Below, piece after piece: positions 7,860 to 15,832 of a stretch of DNA of 54,146 nt; positions within the stretch are counted from its first letter, which is position 1; each line of letters begins with the position of its first letter. This DNA comes from Acidocella sp. (GTDB taxonomy: Bacteria > Pseudomonadota > Alphaproteobacteria > Acetobacterales > Acetobacteraceae). Made by a program: the position numbers and the translations under genes. The notes under the pieces are model-generated. The model did not search any database. It was not told the origin of the DNA and saw nothing but the letters and a program-made list of their open reading frames with translations. Location: assembly GCF_028687955.1 (NCBI RefSeq), contig NZ_JAQTZC010000003.1, positions 1 to 54,146 of the forward strand, written 5' to 3'.

Positions 7860-8980
7860 GTGAAGGTGGGCGCCGCGAGCTGCACCATCTGGCCGTATGG
7901 TGCCGTAACGTCCGCCGCCGGGGCCGTGAGGTCAAACGTGCCCACACCCGGCGCGTTGCCGATGGCGGTGGCGATCTGCTCCAGGTAGATGGTGCCGCCG
8001 GTGGCGTAATCCTCCAGCTGCGCATCCCAGCCGTAGCCGCCGGGCGTGGTGGTGTAGTTAAGCGCCGCCACCACCGCCGTGGCGGCCGCCTGGGCCTGGG
8101 CCAGCGTGTAGCCGGGCGCAGGCGTTAGCCCGTGGATCGTCACCGCCGTGGCAAGCGCCGCCTGCGCCACGGCGGCATAACTGCCGATGACCGGCGCCGC
8201 CGCGTTGATCGCCGCCTGCACATTGGCGATATCCGGCGCGAGCGGAATGGGGTTCGCGCGGCCATCGAGCGCGAACATCACCACCACCGTGCCAGGGCCG
8301 TTTTGGGCTGGGTACACCCACACGCGGGTAACGCCCGTCACTGATTTGGCCCAGGCCACGAAATCAGCGTTAGCACCACCCTGCGGCGGGTTACTGAGCC
8401 GCGCACCCAGCCGCACCTGCAATTGCGCGTCCGTTTCCGCCGCCACGCCGCCGCTCAGGCCCGGCGCCACCACCACGCCGTTGGCATTGATGCCCGCCAC
8501 GCCGATGAGCAGCGTCACCGGCGCGTTGGCGGGCAGGTTACCGCCAGAACCGGCGGGCGAGACCACCACCGGCGCGCTTACCGTGCTGCCAGTCCACACA
8601 CCCGCCGCCGTGGTGGTGAGCGTATAGGTGCCGGTGGAATCCTGCATCTGCACCCCCAAGGGCAGCGGCGTGCCGCTGGTGCCCTGGAACGAGACAGTGC
8701 CGGAAGCCGCATAGGCGGGCTCACGCTTCAGGCCCACGCCGCCGGCATAAACATCCAAATACGGCGCCTCGAGCAGTGTGGGCAGCAGGCAGCGGTTGGG
8801 GAAGTTGGCGAGGTAGGCATATTGCCCCGCCGCGAGCTTGGCGAGCACCAGGGTGAACACAGGAATCACCCCCACCGGCAGCGTAACATCCGCCCCCGGC
8901 AGCGCCGAAAAATCCGCCGCGATCTGCTGCACCAAATCCGCGAAGGCGGGCACGGGAAAGGTGGGAACGGGCGTGCTCAT
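7856..8980 (-). CDS. Baseplate J-like protein, Mu gp47
   Basis: This 374-aa protein has ATGA overlaps on both sides. It shows baseplate J/gp47 hallmarks: FPVPAFADLVQQIAADFSAL at the N-terminus, YLDVYAGGVGLKREPAYAAS, GTVSFQGTSGTPLPLGVQ, ETDAQLQVRLGARLSNPPQG, and VWVYPAQNGPGTVVVMF. It forms the wedge of the contractile-tail baseplate. The length is close to the Mu protein. Confidence 0.92.
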   Translation of the reverse strand: MSTPVPTFPVPAFADLVQQIAADFSALPGADVTLPVGVIPVFTLVLAKLAAGQYAYLANFPNRCLLPTLLEAPYLDVYAGGVGLKREPAYAASGTVSFQGTSGTPLPLGVQMQDSTGTYTLTTTAAGVWTGSTVSAPVVVSPAGSGGNLPANAPVTLLIGVAGINANGVVVAPGLSGGVAAETDAQLQVRLGARLSNPPQGGANADFVAWAKSVTGVTRVWVYPAQNGPGTVVVMFALDGRANPIPLAPDIANVQAAINAAAPVIGSYAAVAQAALATAVTIHGLTPAPGYTLAQAQAAATAVVAALNYTTTPGGYGWDAQLEDYATGGTIYLEQIATAIGNAPGVGTFDLTAPAADVTAPYGQMVQLAAPTFT

Positions 8981-9420
8981 GCCGCCACCGCCTGGCCCTG
9001 CCAGAGCACATTAAACACGGCCGAGCCCCCGGTCTGGTTGATCGTCACCGCGAGGTTCATGGTATGCAGCCCGGTTGCCGTGGCCACCACGCTCACGCTG
9101 CCCGCTATTCCAAAATCAATCATCCATTGCAGCGCCTCCATCGCGTAATCCTGTGCCAAATTCAGCGTTTTTTGTGTGAGCACGGTCCGGCGCAGCAGCC
9201 AGAGGCGCGAGCCGAGCTTGAAGCCGAGATACGCATCACCCCACCAGCCGCGCGGGCCGTTATCATCAGGCAGCACATCGCCCGGCGCTGCCTCACGGTC
9301 GCTCAGCAGGCTGATGATGACGGCGGTCTGCAACCCCGCATCGATGGCGATATCGCCCCAGGCCGTAGAGATATCCGCGCATAGGAGCGTGTTGCTCCAG
9401 GTGAGGGCGATGCCGGTCAT
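8977..9420 (-). CDS. Baseplate protein, Mu gp46 family
   Basis: This 147-aa GP46-family protein has LQTAVIISLLSDREAAPGD, the characteristic DDNGPRGWWGDAY segment and LGSRLWLLRRTVLTQKTL, then a helical AMEALQWMIDFGIAGSVSV end. It is the gp25-like sheath-initiator component of the baseplate. It overlaps both neighbours by start/stop overlap. Confidence 0.92.
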   Translation of the reverse strand: MTGIALTWSNTLLCADISTAWGDIAIDAGLQTAVIISLLSDREAAPGDVLPDDNGPRGWWGDAYLGFKLGSRLWLLRRTVLTQKTLNLAQDYAMEALQWMIDFGIAGSVSVVATATGLHTMNLAVTINQTGGSAVFNVLWQGQAVAA

Positions 9421-10550
9421 TATCGTTGCACGCTATAAAGGTAGAAATTGCCGCTGAGAGTGCCGCTTGACACATAAATACTCACACCCGTAATCGCGAC
9501 GGGAGGGCCGTGCTGCCCATTTAACAACGTGTTAAAGTAGGAATCCACCCCCGCAATGCCATGATATTGCACAACACCAGGATCACCCAAAATATCAAAT
9601 CGCCCCGCAGAACCAGATGGCGATGACGTCGAAGATGTCCACATCGGGAACGCAGTTGCTCCTGTCGCCGCCCCGCTGCTGCCATATGCGCGGAACACAT
9701 TCCAAAAATAATGGGCTCCTGTGTCAAGTGCCCCAGCCACGTAAAACCCAATAACAGGTACGACACTTGTTGCGGAGAGATTATCCCACTCGACGAAATA
9801 TCTATACCCAGACACAAGCCCCGAGAAATTCACGGCTGACGCGGCGCTCACAGTCTGCGATGAAACGAGTGCCACCGCACCTCCACCGCCACCACTCGCC
9901 GAAACCGTCAGCGCCGAACCGCCTGGCGTGATCGTCACACCGCTGCCCGCGACCAGCGTGGAATACAGTGTGCCGCCGTAATCAATGCCGCCCGGCGCAC
10001 TAAGCGTATCCCCCGTCAACGTCATTCCCGCGCCGAGTGTGAAAGCCCCTTCGACGCCGTTGATGCTGGTCAGCCCCACCAAATCCAGCGTGGTGCCGGA
10101 GAGCGACAGATTCGGCCCCAGCGTCACGGGTTCAGGTGCGCCGCCAAGCGTTGACGGCCCGAACAGAATTTCACCGGATGCCGCCGCGATTTTTGGTTGC
10201 GCCGCGCTGGCGAGAGTGCCAACCGTTGCCAGCGAATTTGCCAGCGGCCCGCTGGGCGACATCGCCAGCCCGGAGGTTGAGAGCGTGAAATCGCTAGAGA
10301 GCGTAATAACGCCCGCAGCCGTGACAGTGCCCTGTTCAAATTCAGCGCCCGCGCCCGAGGCAATGCTCAACGTCACCGGCAAACCCGCGCCGCCTGTTAA
10401 AACGCCGCCGCCTTCCACCACCAGCGTCGGGGCTCCTTGCGCGAATGTGCCCTGCTCCCAAACCACCGCCGCCGCGCCAACTGGCGTGCCGTTGACATAA
10501 AAGCCTTCACCGGCATCAATCGTGCCGGTCATCGTGATCCCGCTAACCAC
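9420..10550 (-). CDS. Beta-rich fibre/spike-like protein inserted in baseplate genes
   Basis: This 376-aa protein lies between the gp45- and gp46-like genes, where Mu has none. The GTG at 10548-10550 overlaps the gp45 stop; an ATG six codons on (10530-10532) is possible. Residues ~1-235 are Gly/Thr/Ser/Val repeats of tail-fibre style (ITMTGTIDAGEGFYVNG, VTLGPNLSLSGTTLDLVG, a Gly run near 224). Residues ~230-376 form a more globular, aromatic-rich domain (GYRYFVEWDNL, GAHYFWNVFRAYGSSG, NGQHGPPVAITGVSIYVSSG), likely receptor-binding. No catalytic motif seen. Probably an extra tail appendage or central tip protein. Confidence 0.65.
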   Translation of the reverse strand: MVSGITMTGTIDAGEGFYVNGTPVGAAAVVWEQGTFAQGAPTLVVEGGGVLTGGAGLPVTLSIASGAGAEFEQGTVTAAGVITLSSDFTLSTSGLAMSPSGPLANSLATVGTLASAAQPKIAAASGEILFGPSTLGGAPEPVTLGPNLSLSGTTLDLVGLTSINGVEGAFTLGAGMTLTGDTLSAPGGIDYGGTLYSTLVAGSGVTITPGGSALTVSASGGGGGAVALVSSQTVSAASAVNFSGLVSGYRYFVEWDNLSATSVVPVIGFYVAGALDTGAHYFWNVFRAYGSSGAATGATAFPMWTSSTSSPSGSAGRFDILGDPGVVQYHGIAGVDSYFNTLLNGQHGPPVAITGVSIYVSSGTLSGNFYLYSVQR

Positions 10551-10965
10551 CTGATATATTCCCTGTCACATGTAGGTTTCCAGTGATGCTGACATCGCCT
10601 TGGAAGTTGACGAGCGGGGCGATAAGAATAATCTCCGCGGGGTCCACGATCGTCACGCTACCCACGCGCAACAGCACCGTTTTGCCATTGCGCGAGAGGC
10701 CGATCTCGCCGGGTTGCAGGTCCGCCACCGTGTCCGCCGTGCTGTCGCCGCCCAGGGCCACCACATGGCTGCGCAGGCCGTTGGTCTGCAGCAGCACCAC
10801 GTCGCCCCCGGTGGGGTTGGCGACGTAGCCAGGCGGCAGCAAAAGCTCCACGTTGGCGAAGGTCTCGCCGTCCAGCCCTGTCACCTGCAACAACGCCCGC
10901 GCCGCCATACGCGCCAGCACCACTTTTCCGCGCGTGATGAGCGAGGCGAACCGTTCGTGGTTCAT
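10543..10965 (-). CDS. Baseplate spike protein, Mu gp45-like
   Basis: This 140-aa protein's ATG (10963-10965) overlaps the hub stop (ATGA). It shows the Mu gp45/gpV pattern: MNHERFASLITRGKVVL, LQVTGLDGETFANVELLLPP, then an OB-like VVLLQTNGLRSHVVALGGD core. A short beta-prism (VNFQGDVSITGNLHVTGNIS) forms the membrane-piercing tip. It is shorter than Mu gp45 as I remember it, and it lacks an obvious metal-binding apex, so the next gene may supply tip function. Confidence 0.85.
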   Translation of the reverse strand: MNHERFASLITRGKVVLARMAARALLQVTGLDGETFANVELLLPPGYVANPTGGDVVLLQTNGLRSHVVALGGDSTADTVADLQPGEIGLSRNGKTVLLRVGSVTIVDPAEIILIAPLVNFQGDVSITGNLHVTGNISGG

Positions 10966-12137
10966 TCGTCCACCCCGTTCCAATCATACGCCACGCGCCC
11001 CTTGCGGCCTTTTTTGCGGCGGGTTTTCAGCAGCGCCGGGCTGGGGATCGCACCATCCACCGGGCCAACGGTAATCTTGGTGTGGTGGCCGCCATCGAGC
11101 GAATAAGTCCATTCCAGCTTGAGAATGAGCAAATCCTCATCCATGCCCATGCCCGGCGCGCGCACCGGCACCATCTGGTTAATCCGCCAGAGCGTGCCAT
11201 CAGGCTGCACCCAGCCGGGCACAGTGATCTCGGCGGTCAGGCTATGGCCGTAATGATAGCTGCGTTGCCAGTTGGCGCGCAGCTGCATCTGCGCCTGGGT
11301 GAGCTGCCCCTCGGCCATGATGATTTTCGGGCGGTAGATCGGCACGCCAGGGTCCACCGCCACGGCGCGCTGCTGGGTGAGCACCTCGCCGCTGCTGGGG
11401 GTGATGAGCGAGGGCGTGGCATCGCTGCCCGGTGCCGCGTCACCAGCGCCCGATGGAAACCCCGAGGCCCCCGCCGCCGCGCAGATACCCGATTGCCCTT
11501 TGACGATGTAGATCGAAAAGCGCTCAGCGCAATCATCGGTCACCGTCGCCTCGATGATGCCGCCCGGCACGCCTTCAACCAGCGCCCCGGCGGCGCGGTC
11601 CGCGCCCGCGTTGCCCAGCACCAGCGCACCTGTTTCGTCGTCATAGGCCAGCACGCCGCAAATGGTCGCGAGCCTATCGATAAAGCGGAAGGCGGTCTCG
11701 CCGCGCTCGAGCGTGGAATCCGCCAGCGCGGTGTTGGCCAGGGTTGTTTGCAGCTTGGCCGTGAGGCCGAAAATCTGGCACACGGCGCGGGCAATGGCGG
11801 CGAGCGTGTAGCCCTGATACTGCCCGGCCGGAATGTCCGGCGTGCAGTCCACCAGCTGCGCGGTGGCGGAGCGGCCGGTGATGATCGCCTCATGCTTGCC
11901 CACGCCAAAACTGGCGCGGTAGCCAAAAATAAAGCCGGTGAGCAGCGTTTGCCCGGCGTGGCGCAATACCACCGGGGTGAACGGGCGCAGCGGCACCGGG
12001 CTGGCGGCGCTGGCGAAGCGTTCCGGGCAGGTGAGCGAGAATGCCGAGGCGCAGGCATCCATGCCGCGCGAAACGCTCACCTGTGTCCATCCGGTGTAGC
12101 TCACGCCACCGGCTATCAGCTCGAGATCGGTGTTCAT
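10962..12137 (-). CDS. Baseplate hub protein, Mu gpP (gp44)-like
   Basis: This 391-aa protein starts at ATG 12135-12137, overlapping the gpN stop (ATGA). Gp44-family features include SYTGWTQVSVSRGMDACASA at the N-terminus, LRPFTPVVLRHAGQTLLTGF, TLERGETAFRFIDRLA, LVEGVPGGIIEATVTDD and VPVRAPGMGMDEDLLILKLE. The hub trimer sits under the spike in Mu-type and T4-type baseplates. Confidence 0.9.
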   Translation of the reverse strand: MNTDLELIAGGVSYTGWTQVSVSRGMDACASAFSLTCPERFASAASPVPLRPFTPVVLRHAGQTLLTGFIFGYRASFGVGKHEAIITGRSATAQLVDCTPDIPAGQYQGYTLAAIARAVCQIFGLTAKLQTTLANTALADSTLERGETAFRFIDRLATICGVLAYDDETGALVLGNAGADRAAGALVEGVPGGIIEATVTDDCAERFSIYIVKGQSGICAAAGASGFPSGAGDAAPGSDATPSLITPSSGEVLTQQRAVAVDPGVPIYRPKIIMAEGQLTQAQMQLRANWQRSYHYGHSLTAEITVPGWVQPDGTLWRINQMVPVRAPGMGMDEDLLILKLEWTYSLDGGHHTKITVGPVDGAIPSPALLKTRRKKGRKGRVAYDWNGVDE

Positions 12138-13348
12138 GCCTGCAACCAAACCCCGGCGGTGGGCATGAACAGCGGGTGAATGGCCGCATTGAGCGCGGCC
12201 AGCGCGTCACCCTGGGTGCCGTCCTGCATCAGCAGTTGCGCCAGCACCACGTCCGGCAGGCTCACCCGGCGGGAATAGGTGGCGAGGCGCGGCAGGTTCT
12301 GCGCGCGGGTGATGATATCGCGGTTGGCCAGCGCGCCCAGCGCCAGCCAGGCGCGGTACATATCCACCTGCCCGGCATTGACAATGGCAGCGCCCACACT
12401 GTCCATCACCGCGCCGAGCTGCGCGCGCGCCGCCTGCGCCGCCTGCGCGGTGCTGAAGCTGGTTTGCGCATACAGCGCCGCCAGGGCCACCCCGGCGCTC
12501 TGGCGCACCAGCGCCACCACAGCCGCCTGGGCAGTGGCCAGCGTGGCGGGGTAGAGCGCGGGCGCGGGCAGCGTGGCGCCCCATGTGGCGAGCGCCGCCA
12601 GCCCCAGGCTCGGGTCCGCCGGGTATGCCTGCGCCGGAGTGATGCCGCTCACCGGCGTGGTCTGCACCAGCGCGGGGTTGATCTGCGCCACCGCGTTGTC
12701 ACTCACGCTCAGCAGCGCCTGGCTCACCGTGCCGGCGGTCCCGGCGGCATCGCTGGGCGCGGCGGCGAAGGTGGTGGAGACGCCCGAGAGCAGCACCGCG
12801 GGCAACGCCGCCACGCTGGCGGCAGCCGATGAGAGCAAGGCTGCGGCATAACCAGCGATGGCGGCCTGCTGCGCGAGCGGCCCCATCACCGCGCTGTAGC
12901 TGGCCACAATCTGCGCCGCCACGCCGTTGATGTTGGCCAGCAGGGCGCTGGCTGTATCCGCATTGGCGAAAGGCGCGCTGGCGGCGCCGTCATCCACCGC
13001 GAAATTGATCTCGATCTCGCCGTAAGCGCCCAGGGCTTCATCGTCCTGGTAGCTGTAGGTTGAAACGCGGACGTTCAACGGCCCCTTGGTTGGCAGCACC
13101 AGCGTCTGCGCGGTGGCGGAACGGTCCAGCAACGCCACGAACGCCTCGCGCTGCGCCAGCCAGCCGTCGCCGATGAAATACGCGGTGACAACGAAGGATT
13201 TTGGCAGCGGCCCCTGGTCTTCAAAATAGGCGGAGGCAAGCGGAATTTCCTGCTCGATGAGGCGGCGGCCGCCCTTGGCCTTCTGCACCTTCACATAAAA
13301 GCCGACGCCCGCGAACGTGGCGGGGCGGAGCGATAAAATCCAGCTCAT
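12134..13348 (-). CDS. Mu gpN-like tail/DNA-circularisation N-domain protein
   Basis: This 404-aa protein overlaps the tape-measure stop (ATGA). The N-terminal ~120 residues (ILSLRPATFAGVGFYV, GGRRLIEQEIPLASAYFEDQ, REAFVALLDRSATAQTLVLP) are the 'DNA circulation protein N-terminal' domain of Mu gpN. The rest is a long Ala-rich helical region. In Mu-type tails gpN connects the tube end to the baseplate hub. Confidence 0.9.
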   Translation of the reverse strand: MSWILSLRPATFAGVGFYVKVQKAKGGRRLIEQEIPLASAYFEDQGPLPKSFVVTAYFIGDGWLAQREAFVALLDRSATAQTLVLPTKGPLNVRVSTYSYQDDEALGAYGEIEINFAVDDGAASAPFANADTASALLANINGVAAQIVASYSAVMGPLAQQAAIAGYAAALLSSAAASVAALPAVLLSGVSTTFAAAPSDAAGTAGTVSQALLSVSDNAVAQINPALVQTTPVSGITPAQAYPADPSLGLAALATWGATLPAPALYPATLATAQAAVVALVRQSAGVALAALYAQTSFSTAQAAQAARAQLGAVMDSVGAAIVNAGQVDMYRAWLALGALANRDIITRAQNLPRLATYSRRVSLPDVVLAQLLMQDGTQGDALAALNAAIHPLFMPTAGVWLQA

Positions 13349-15036
13349 TGGTTGCGGTGATTCACGATGGTGCCGTTGGTGCCGGTATGCACCACGGGCT
13401 TGCTGGCATTGCCGGCGGTGGTGGTGGTGACGCTGCTGCCCGGTGGCAGACCTTTGATGTTGATCTCCAGCGTATGCCGCCCGCCACCAGCATCATCGCC
13501 CAGGCCCTTGTTAAACCCGGCGGCGAGGCCGCCAAAGCGGCCACCGCGATTGGCCGTTGCGGCAGGCGAATCCGGTGCGGCGCCCCCGCCATTGCCGCTA
13601 CCCTCGGCCCATTGCAGCCCGGCATCGAGCTTATCGATGGTTGCGATGATCGGTCCGAACACTTTATCGAACTCGCTGCCAATGCTGGAAAAAATCACCT
13701 GCAGGCCAGCGTCAAACTCTTTCCAATGGTCCCAAAGCTCATACACCGCGGCCCCCGCCGCCACCGCCGTGAGCACCATCACGCCCAGCGGGTTGGCATC
13801 CATCACCAAATCAAGCGCCGCCACGGCATCCTTGAACGAGGAAATCTCCGGCACCAGCTCGGCAAAGCCGATTCCCAACTCCGCCACCGGCCCGAGTGTG
13901 AGCGCCGCCATTTTGGCCCCCATGCCGCCGAGGGTTAGGCCAATTTCCAAAACCGGCGCCAGAAACGACGCAGCCATCACACCACCAGCGATTTCCAGAA
14001 CCGTTTTTAATCCCCCAACATCATCAATCAATTTTTCAATATGGTGGATAAAAACTTTAGCTTCGGCATTGATCTTTTTAAAATCAATGTCGTGAATATC
14101 ATCACCAATCGTGGAGATAACATCCTTGAGATCGAGCGCGATCAAATCCCGGTTGCTCGCGACGAAGCTGGCGAAATCAGTCAGCAGCGGCGCCATCACA
14201 GGCGCAAGTTTCGCGCTGATCTCGCTGGTCAATCCACGGATCGCCAGCTCAGCCTCGTTCCATGCCGCTTTAAATTGCTCCAACCCCTCCAGATCACCAT
14301 CACTGAACGAATAACCAAATTTATCAAATTGCGCCTGCATCTCCGCCATTTTCGCGGGTCCTTCGGTGAGGAAGGGCAGCAAATTAACACCGCTGCGCTC
14401 AAACAACTGCATCGCCATCGCGGCGCGCGTGGCAGGGTCTTTTGTATCCGCGAAGGCTTTTTCAAGCTGCGGCATCACATCTGCGGCGGATTTTACATGG
14501 CCGGACGCATCTTTCAGCGATATTCCCATTTTTGAAAATAACGATGCGGTTTGTTTATCCAATCCCATCGCGGCGCGCCCCATGCGCACGCTGAGCATTT
14601 CAAAGCCCTTGTTGAGATCGTCCACACCCACGCCGGCTTGTTGGCCCGCGTATTGCAAACTTTGCAATTTCGGCACTGCAATGCCGCTGATTTTCGAAAT
14701 GTTGTCCAGCGCCTCGGCAGCTTCGGATGTGGCGTGCGCCATTTCCAGCAACCCCGCCACGCTGCCCGCGCCGCCAATCGCCCCCAACATCGGCAGCACC
14801 TCGGCGAGGCGGCCACCCATCTCCTGAATACTGCCGCCCAGCTCAGCGAATTTTGATTTCGCCTCGCCTACATGCGAGGTCAGCTCATGCCACAGCTTGG
14901 CGCTGGGCGACATATTGAGCTTGCGCTGGGTGCTGGCTCCGATATTGCCCAGCTTGCCGAGCTTATCCTCCAACCCCACAATCGGGGCGGAGAACTTATC
15001 CAGCACGGAAATAATGGTCTCGTAAGTTTTCGCCAC
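13345..15036 (-). CDS. Tail tape-measure protein
   Basis: This 563-aa protein starts at GTG 15034-15036 behind GGAGG; the G is shared with the stop of the upstream frameshift extension. Residues ~30-330 are helical/coiled coil and carry the phage tape-measure minor-tail pattern (ALDNISKISGIAVPKLQSLQ, RMGRAAMGLDKQTASLFSKM, AAMAMQLFERSGVNLLPFLT). Hydrophobic segments lie near residues 345-440, and a Gly-rich basic tail follows (GGAAPDSPAATANRGGRFGG). It sets tail length; at roughly 1.5 angstroms per residue this implies a tail around 80 nm. Confidence 0.92.
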   Translation of the reverse strand: MAKTYETIISVLDKFSAPIVGLEDKLGKLGNIGASTQRKLNMSPSAKLWHELTSHVGEAKSKFAELGGSIQEMGGRLAEVLPMLGAIGGAGSVAGLLEMAHATSEAAEALDNISKISGIAVPKLQSLQYAGQQAGVGVDDLNKGFEMLSVRMGRAAMGLDKQTASLFSKMGISLKDASGHVKSAADVMPQLEKAFADTKDPATRAAMAMQLFERSGVNLLPFLTEGPAKMAEMQAQFDKFGYSFSDGDLEGLEQFKAAWNEAELAIRGLTSEISAKLAPVMAPLLTDFASFVASNRDLIALDLKDVISTIGDDIHDIDFKKINAEAKVFIHHIEKLIDDVGGLKTVLEIAGGVMAASFLAPVLEIGLTLGGMGAKMAALTLGPVAELGIGFAELVPEISSFKDAVAALDLVMDANPLGVMVLTAVAAGAAVYELWDHWKEFDAGLQVIFSSIGSEFDKVFGPIIATIDKLDAGLQWAEGSGNGGGAAPDSPAATANRGGRFGGLAAGFNKGLGDDAGGGRHTLEINIKGLPPGSSVTTTTAGNASKPVVHTGTNGTIVNHRNQ

Positions 15037-15188
15037 TACCTCCGCCTTTCTGCCACGATCCGGTTTGTTTGCCGCACGTATAAATCAAGCTCTGAGAGGC
15101 TCAGAGCCATCACCTCGCGCAAATCCTGCCAGAAATTCGCGAGGTCAAAATAGGTTTCTAGGATGTGCTCGGGGTCTCCGCATCCGTG
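15036..15188 (-). CDS. Frameshift extension of tail assembly chaperone (gp41/42, E/E' type)
   Basis: This overlapping -1-frame segment is open from the slippery site (15188-15194) to a TAG at 15036-15038. After a -1 slip at T_TTT_TTC it adds 50 residues, starting HGCGDPEHILETYFDL and including ANFWQDLREVMALSLSELDL. The fused protein would be 133 aa. The segment has no good independent start (one internal ATG, no RBS). Its stop overlaps the tape-measure GTG. This matches the lambda G/GT and P2 E/E' chaperone organisation. Confidence 0.8.
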   Translation of the reverse strand, partial: HGCGDPEHILETYFDLANFWQDLREVMALSLSELDLYVRQTNRIVAERRR

Positions 15189-15436
15189 AAAAAACCCACC
15201 ACCTCGCCCATGGCGCGGGAGAAATCAATCACGCTCATCTGCGCCACGCTTGAGGGCGGAATGGATGCCATATCCGAAATCATTCCGGCGATGGCGCGCG
15301 TGTCGATCACCTTATTGCCGGTGCTCTCGACTTTGTAGATAAACCCGTTGCGCGCCAGATCGCCGCCATTCGGTTCGCGAAAGGTCAATTCCGTCACCGT
15401 CTGCCCGTGCGCCTCAATCGGCTTGCTCAGCTTCAT
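15158..15436 (-). CDS. Tail assembly chaperone, Mu gp41-like (unshifted form)
   Basis: This 92-aa protein begins MKLSKPIEAHGQTVTELTFR and continues EPNGGDLARNG, the recognisable phage tail assembly protein (gp41) pattern. It lies between tail tube and tape measure. Codons 82-83 (Phe-Phe) are the slippery TTT-TTC. Without slippage translation ends at TAG after nine more residues. Chaperones of this class coat the tape measure during tail assembly, and a fixed ratio of short to frameshifted product is normally required. Confidence 0.88.
   Translation of the reverse strand: MKLSKPIEAHGQTVTELTFREPNGGDLARNGFIYKVESTGNKVIDTRAIAGMISDMASIPPSSVAQMSVIDFSRAMGEVVGFFTDAETPSTS
15188..15194 (-). promoter_or_regulatory. 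Programmed -1 ribosomal frameshift site T_TTT_TTC
   Basis: On the minus strand TTTTTTC lies in exact zero-frame register (X_XXY_YYZ) at codons 82-83 of the gp41-like gene. The -1 frame then stays open for 50 codons up to the tape-measure start. P2 gene E is known to use the near-identical T_TTT_TTG. A GC-rich stretch just downstream could add a stimulatory structure; I have not folded it. Confidence 0.8.
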
Positions 15437-15439
15437 GGC

Positions 15440-15817
15440 TTACGCTCCCGCCGCCAGAATTTCAGCACAACGCATGCCCTCGAACTTCACCGGCAGCGAG
15501 CCGGTAACGCCATCGAGGTTCGCCTGACCAGAATACCATGCATTGCTCAGCACGTAGGTTTTGCCGTTCACCAGCTCCAGCGTCACGGTGCTGTTGGTGA
15601 TGCCGGTAAGCGCCTGGATCGAGAGGCCGCCGGAATCGGAGATGTCGCCCTCGATGCTCGGCACGTTGTATTTTTCGGTGTAGCCATGCGGGCCATCGGC
15701 GCCGGCCACGCCGGTGCGCTCGATCGTGTTCGGGTAGACCTTGAAACTGCCGCGCAAGAGAAACTGCTGGCCGTCCACTTTCAAAAAAGCGGTGCCGCCG
15801 AGTGCATTGGATGCCAT
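15440..15817 (-). CDS. Phage tail tube protein, Mu gpM-like
   Basis: This 125-aa protein follows the sheath. The family pattern is visible: GTAFLKVDGQQFLLRGSFKV at the N-terminus, RTGVAGADGPHGYTEKYNVP, and SIEGDISDSGGLSIQALTGI. It ends in a Gly/Val/Phe-rich strand (TGSLPVKFEGMRCAEILA). Stacked hexamers make the inner tube of the contractile tail. The length is normal for the family. Confidence 0.9.
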   Translation of the reverse strand: MASNALGGTAFLKVDGQQFLLRGSFKVYPNTIERTGVAGADGPHGYTEKYNVPSIEGDISDSGGLSIQALTGITNSTVTLELVNGKTYVLSNAWYSGQANLDGVTGSLPVKFEGMRCAEILAAGA

Positions 15818-15832
15818 TTGTGTGACCCTTTA

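Noticed and set aside
7251-10965. Diversity-generating retroelement targeting the fibre genes
   Set aside because: No reverse transcriptase or template/variable repeat pair was seen anywhere in the window.
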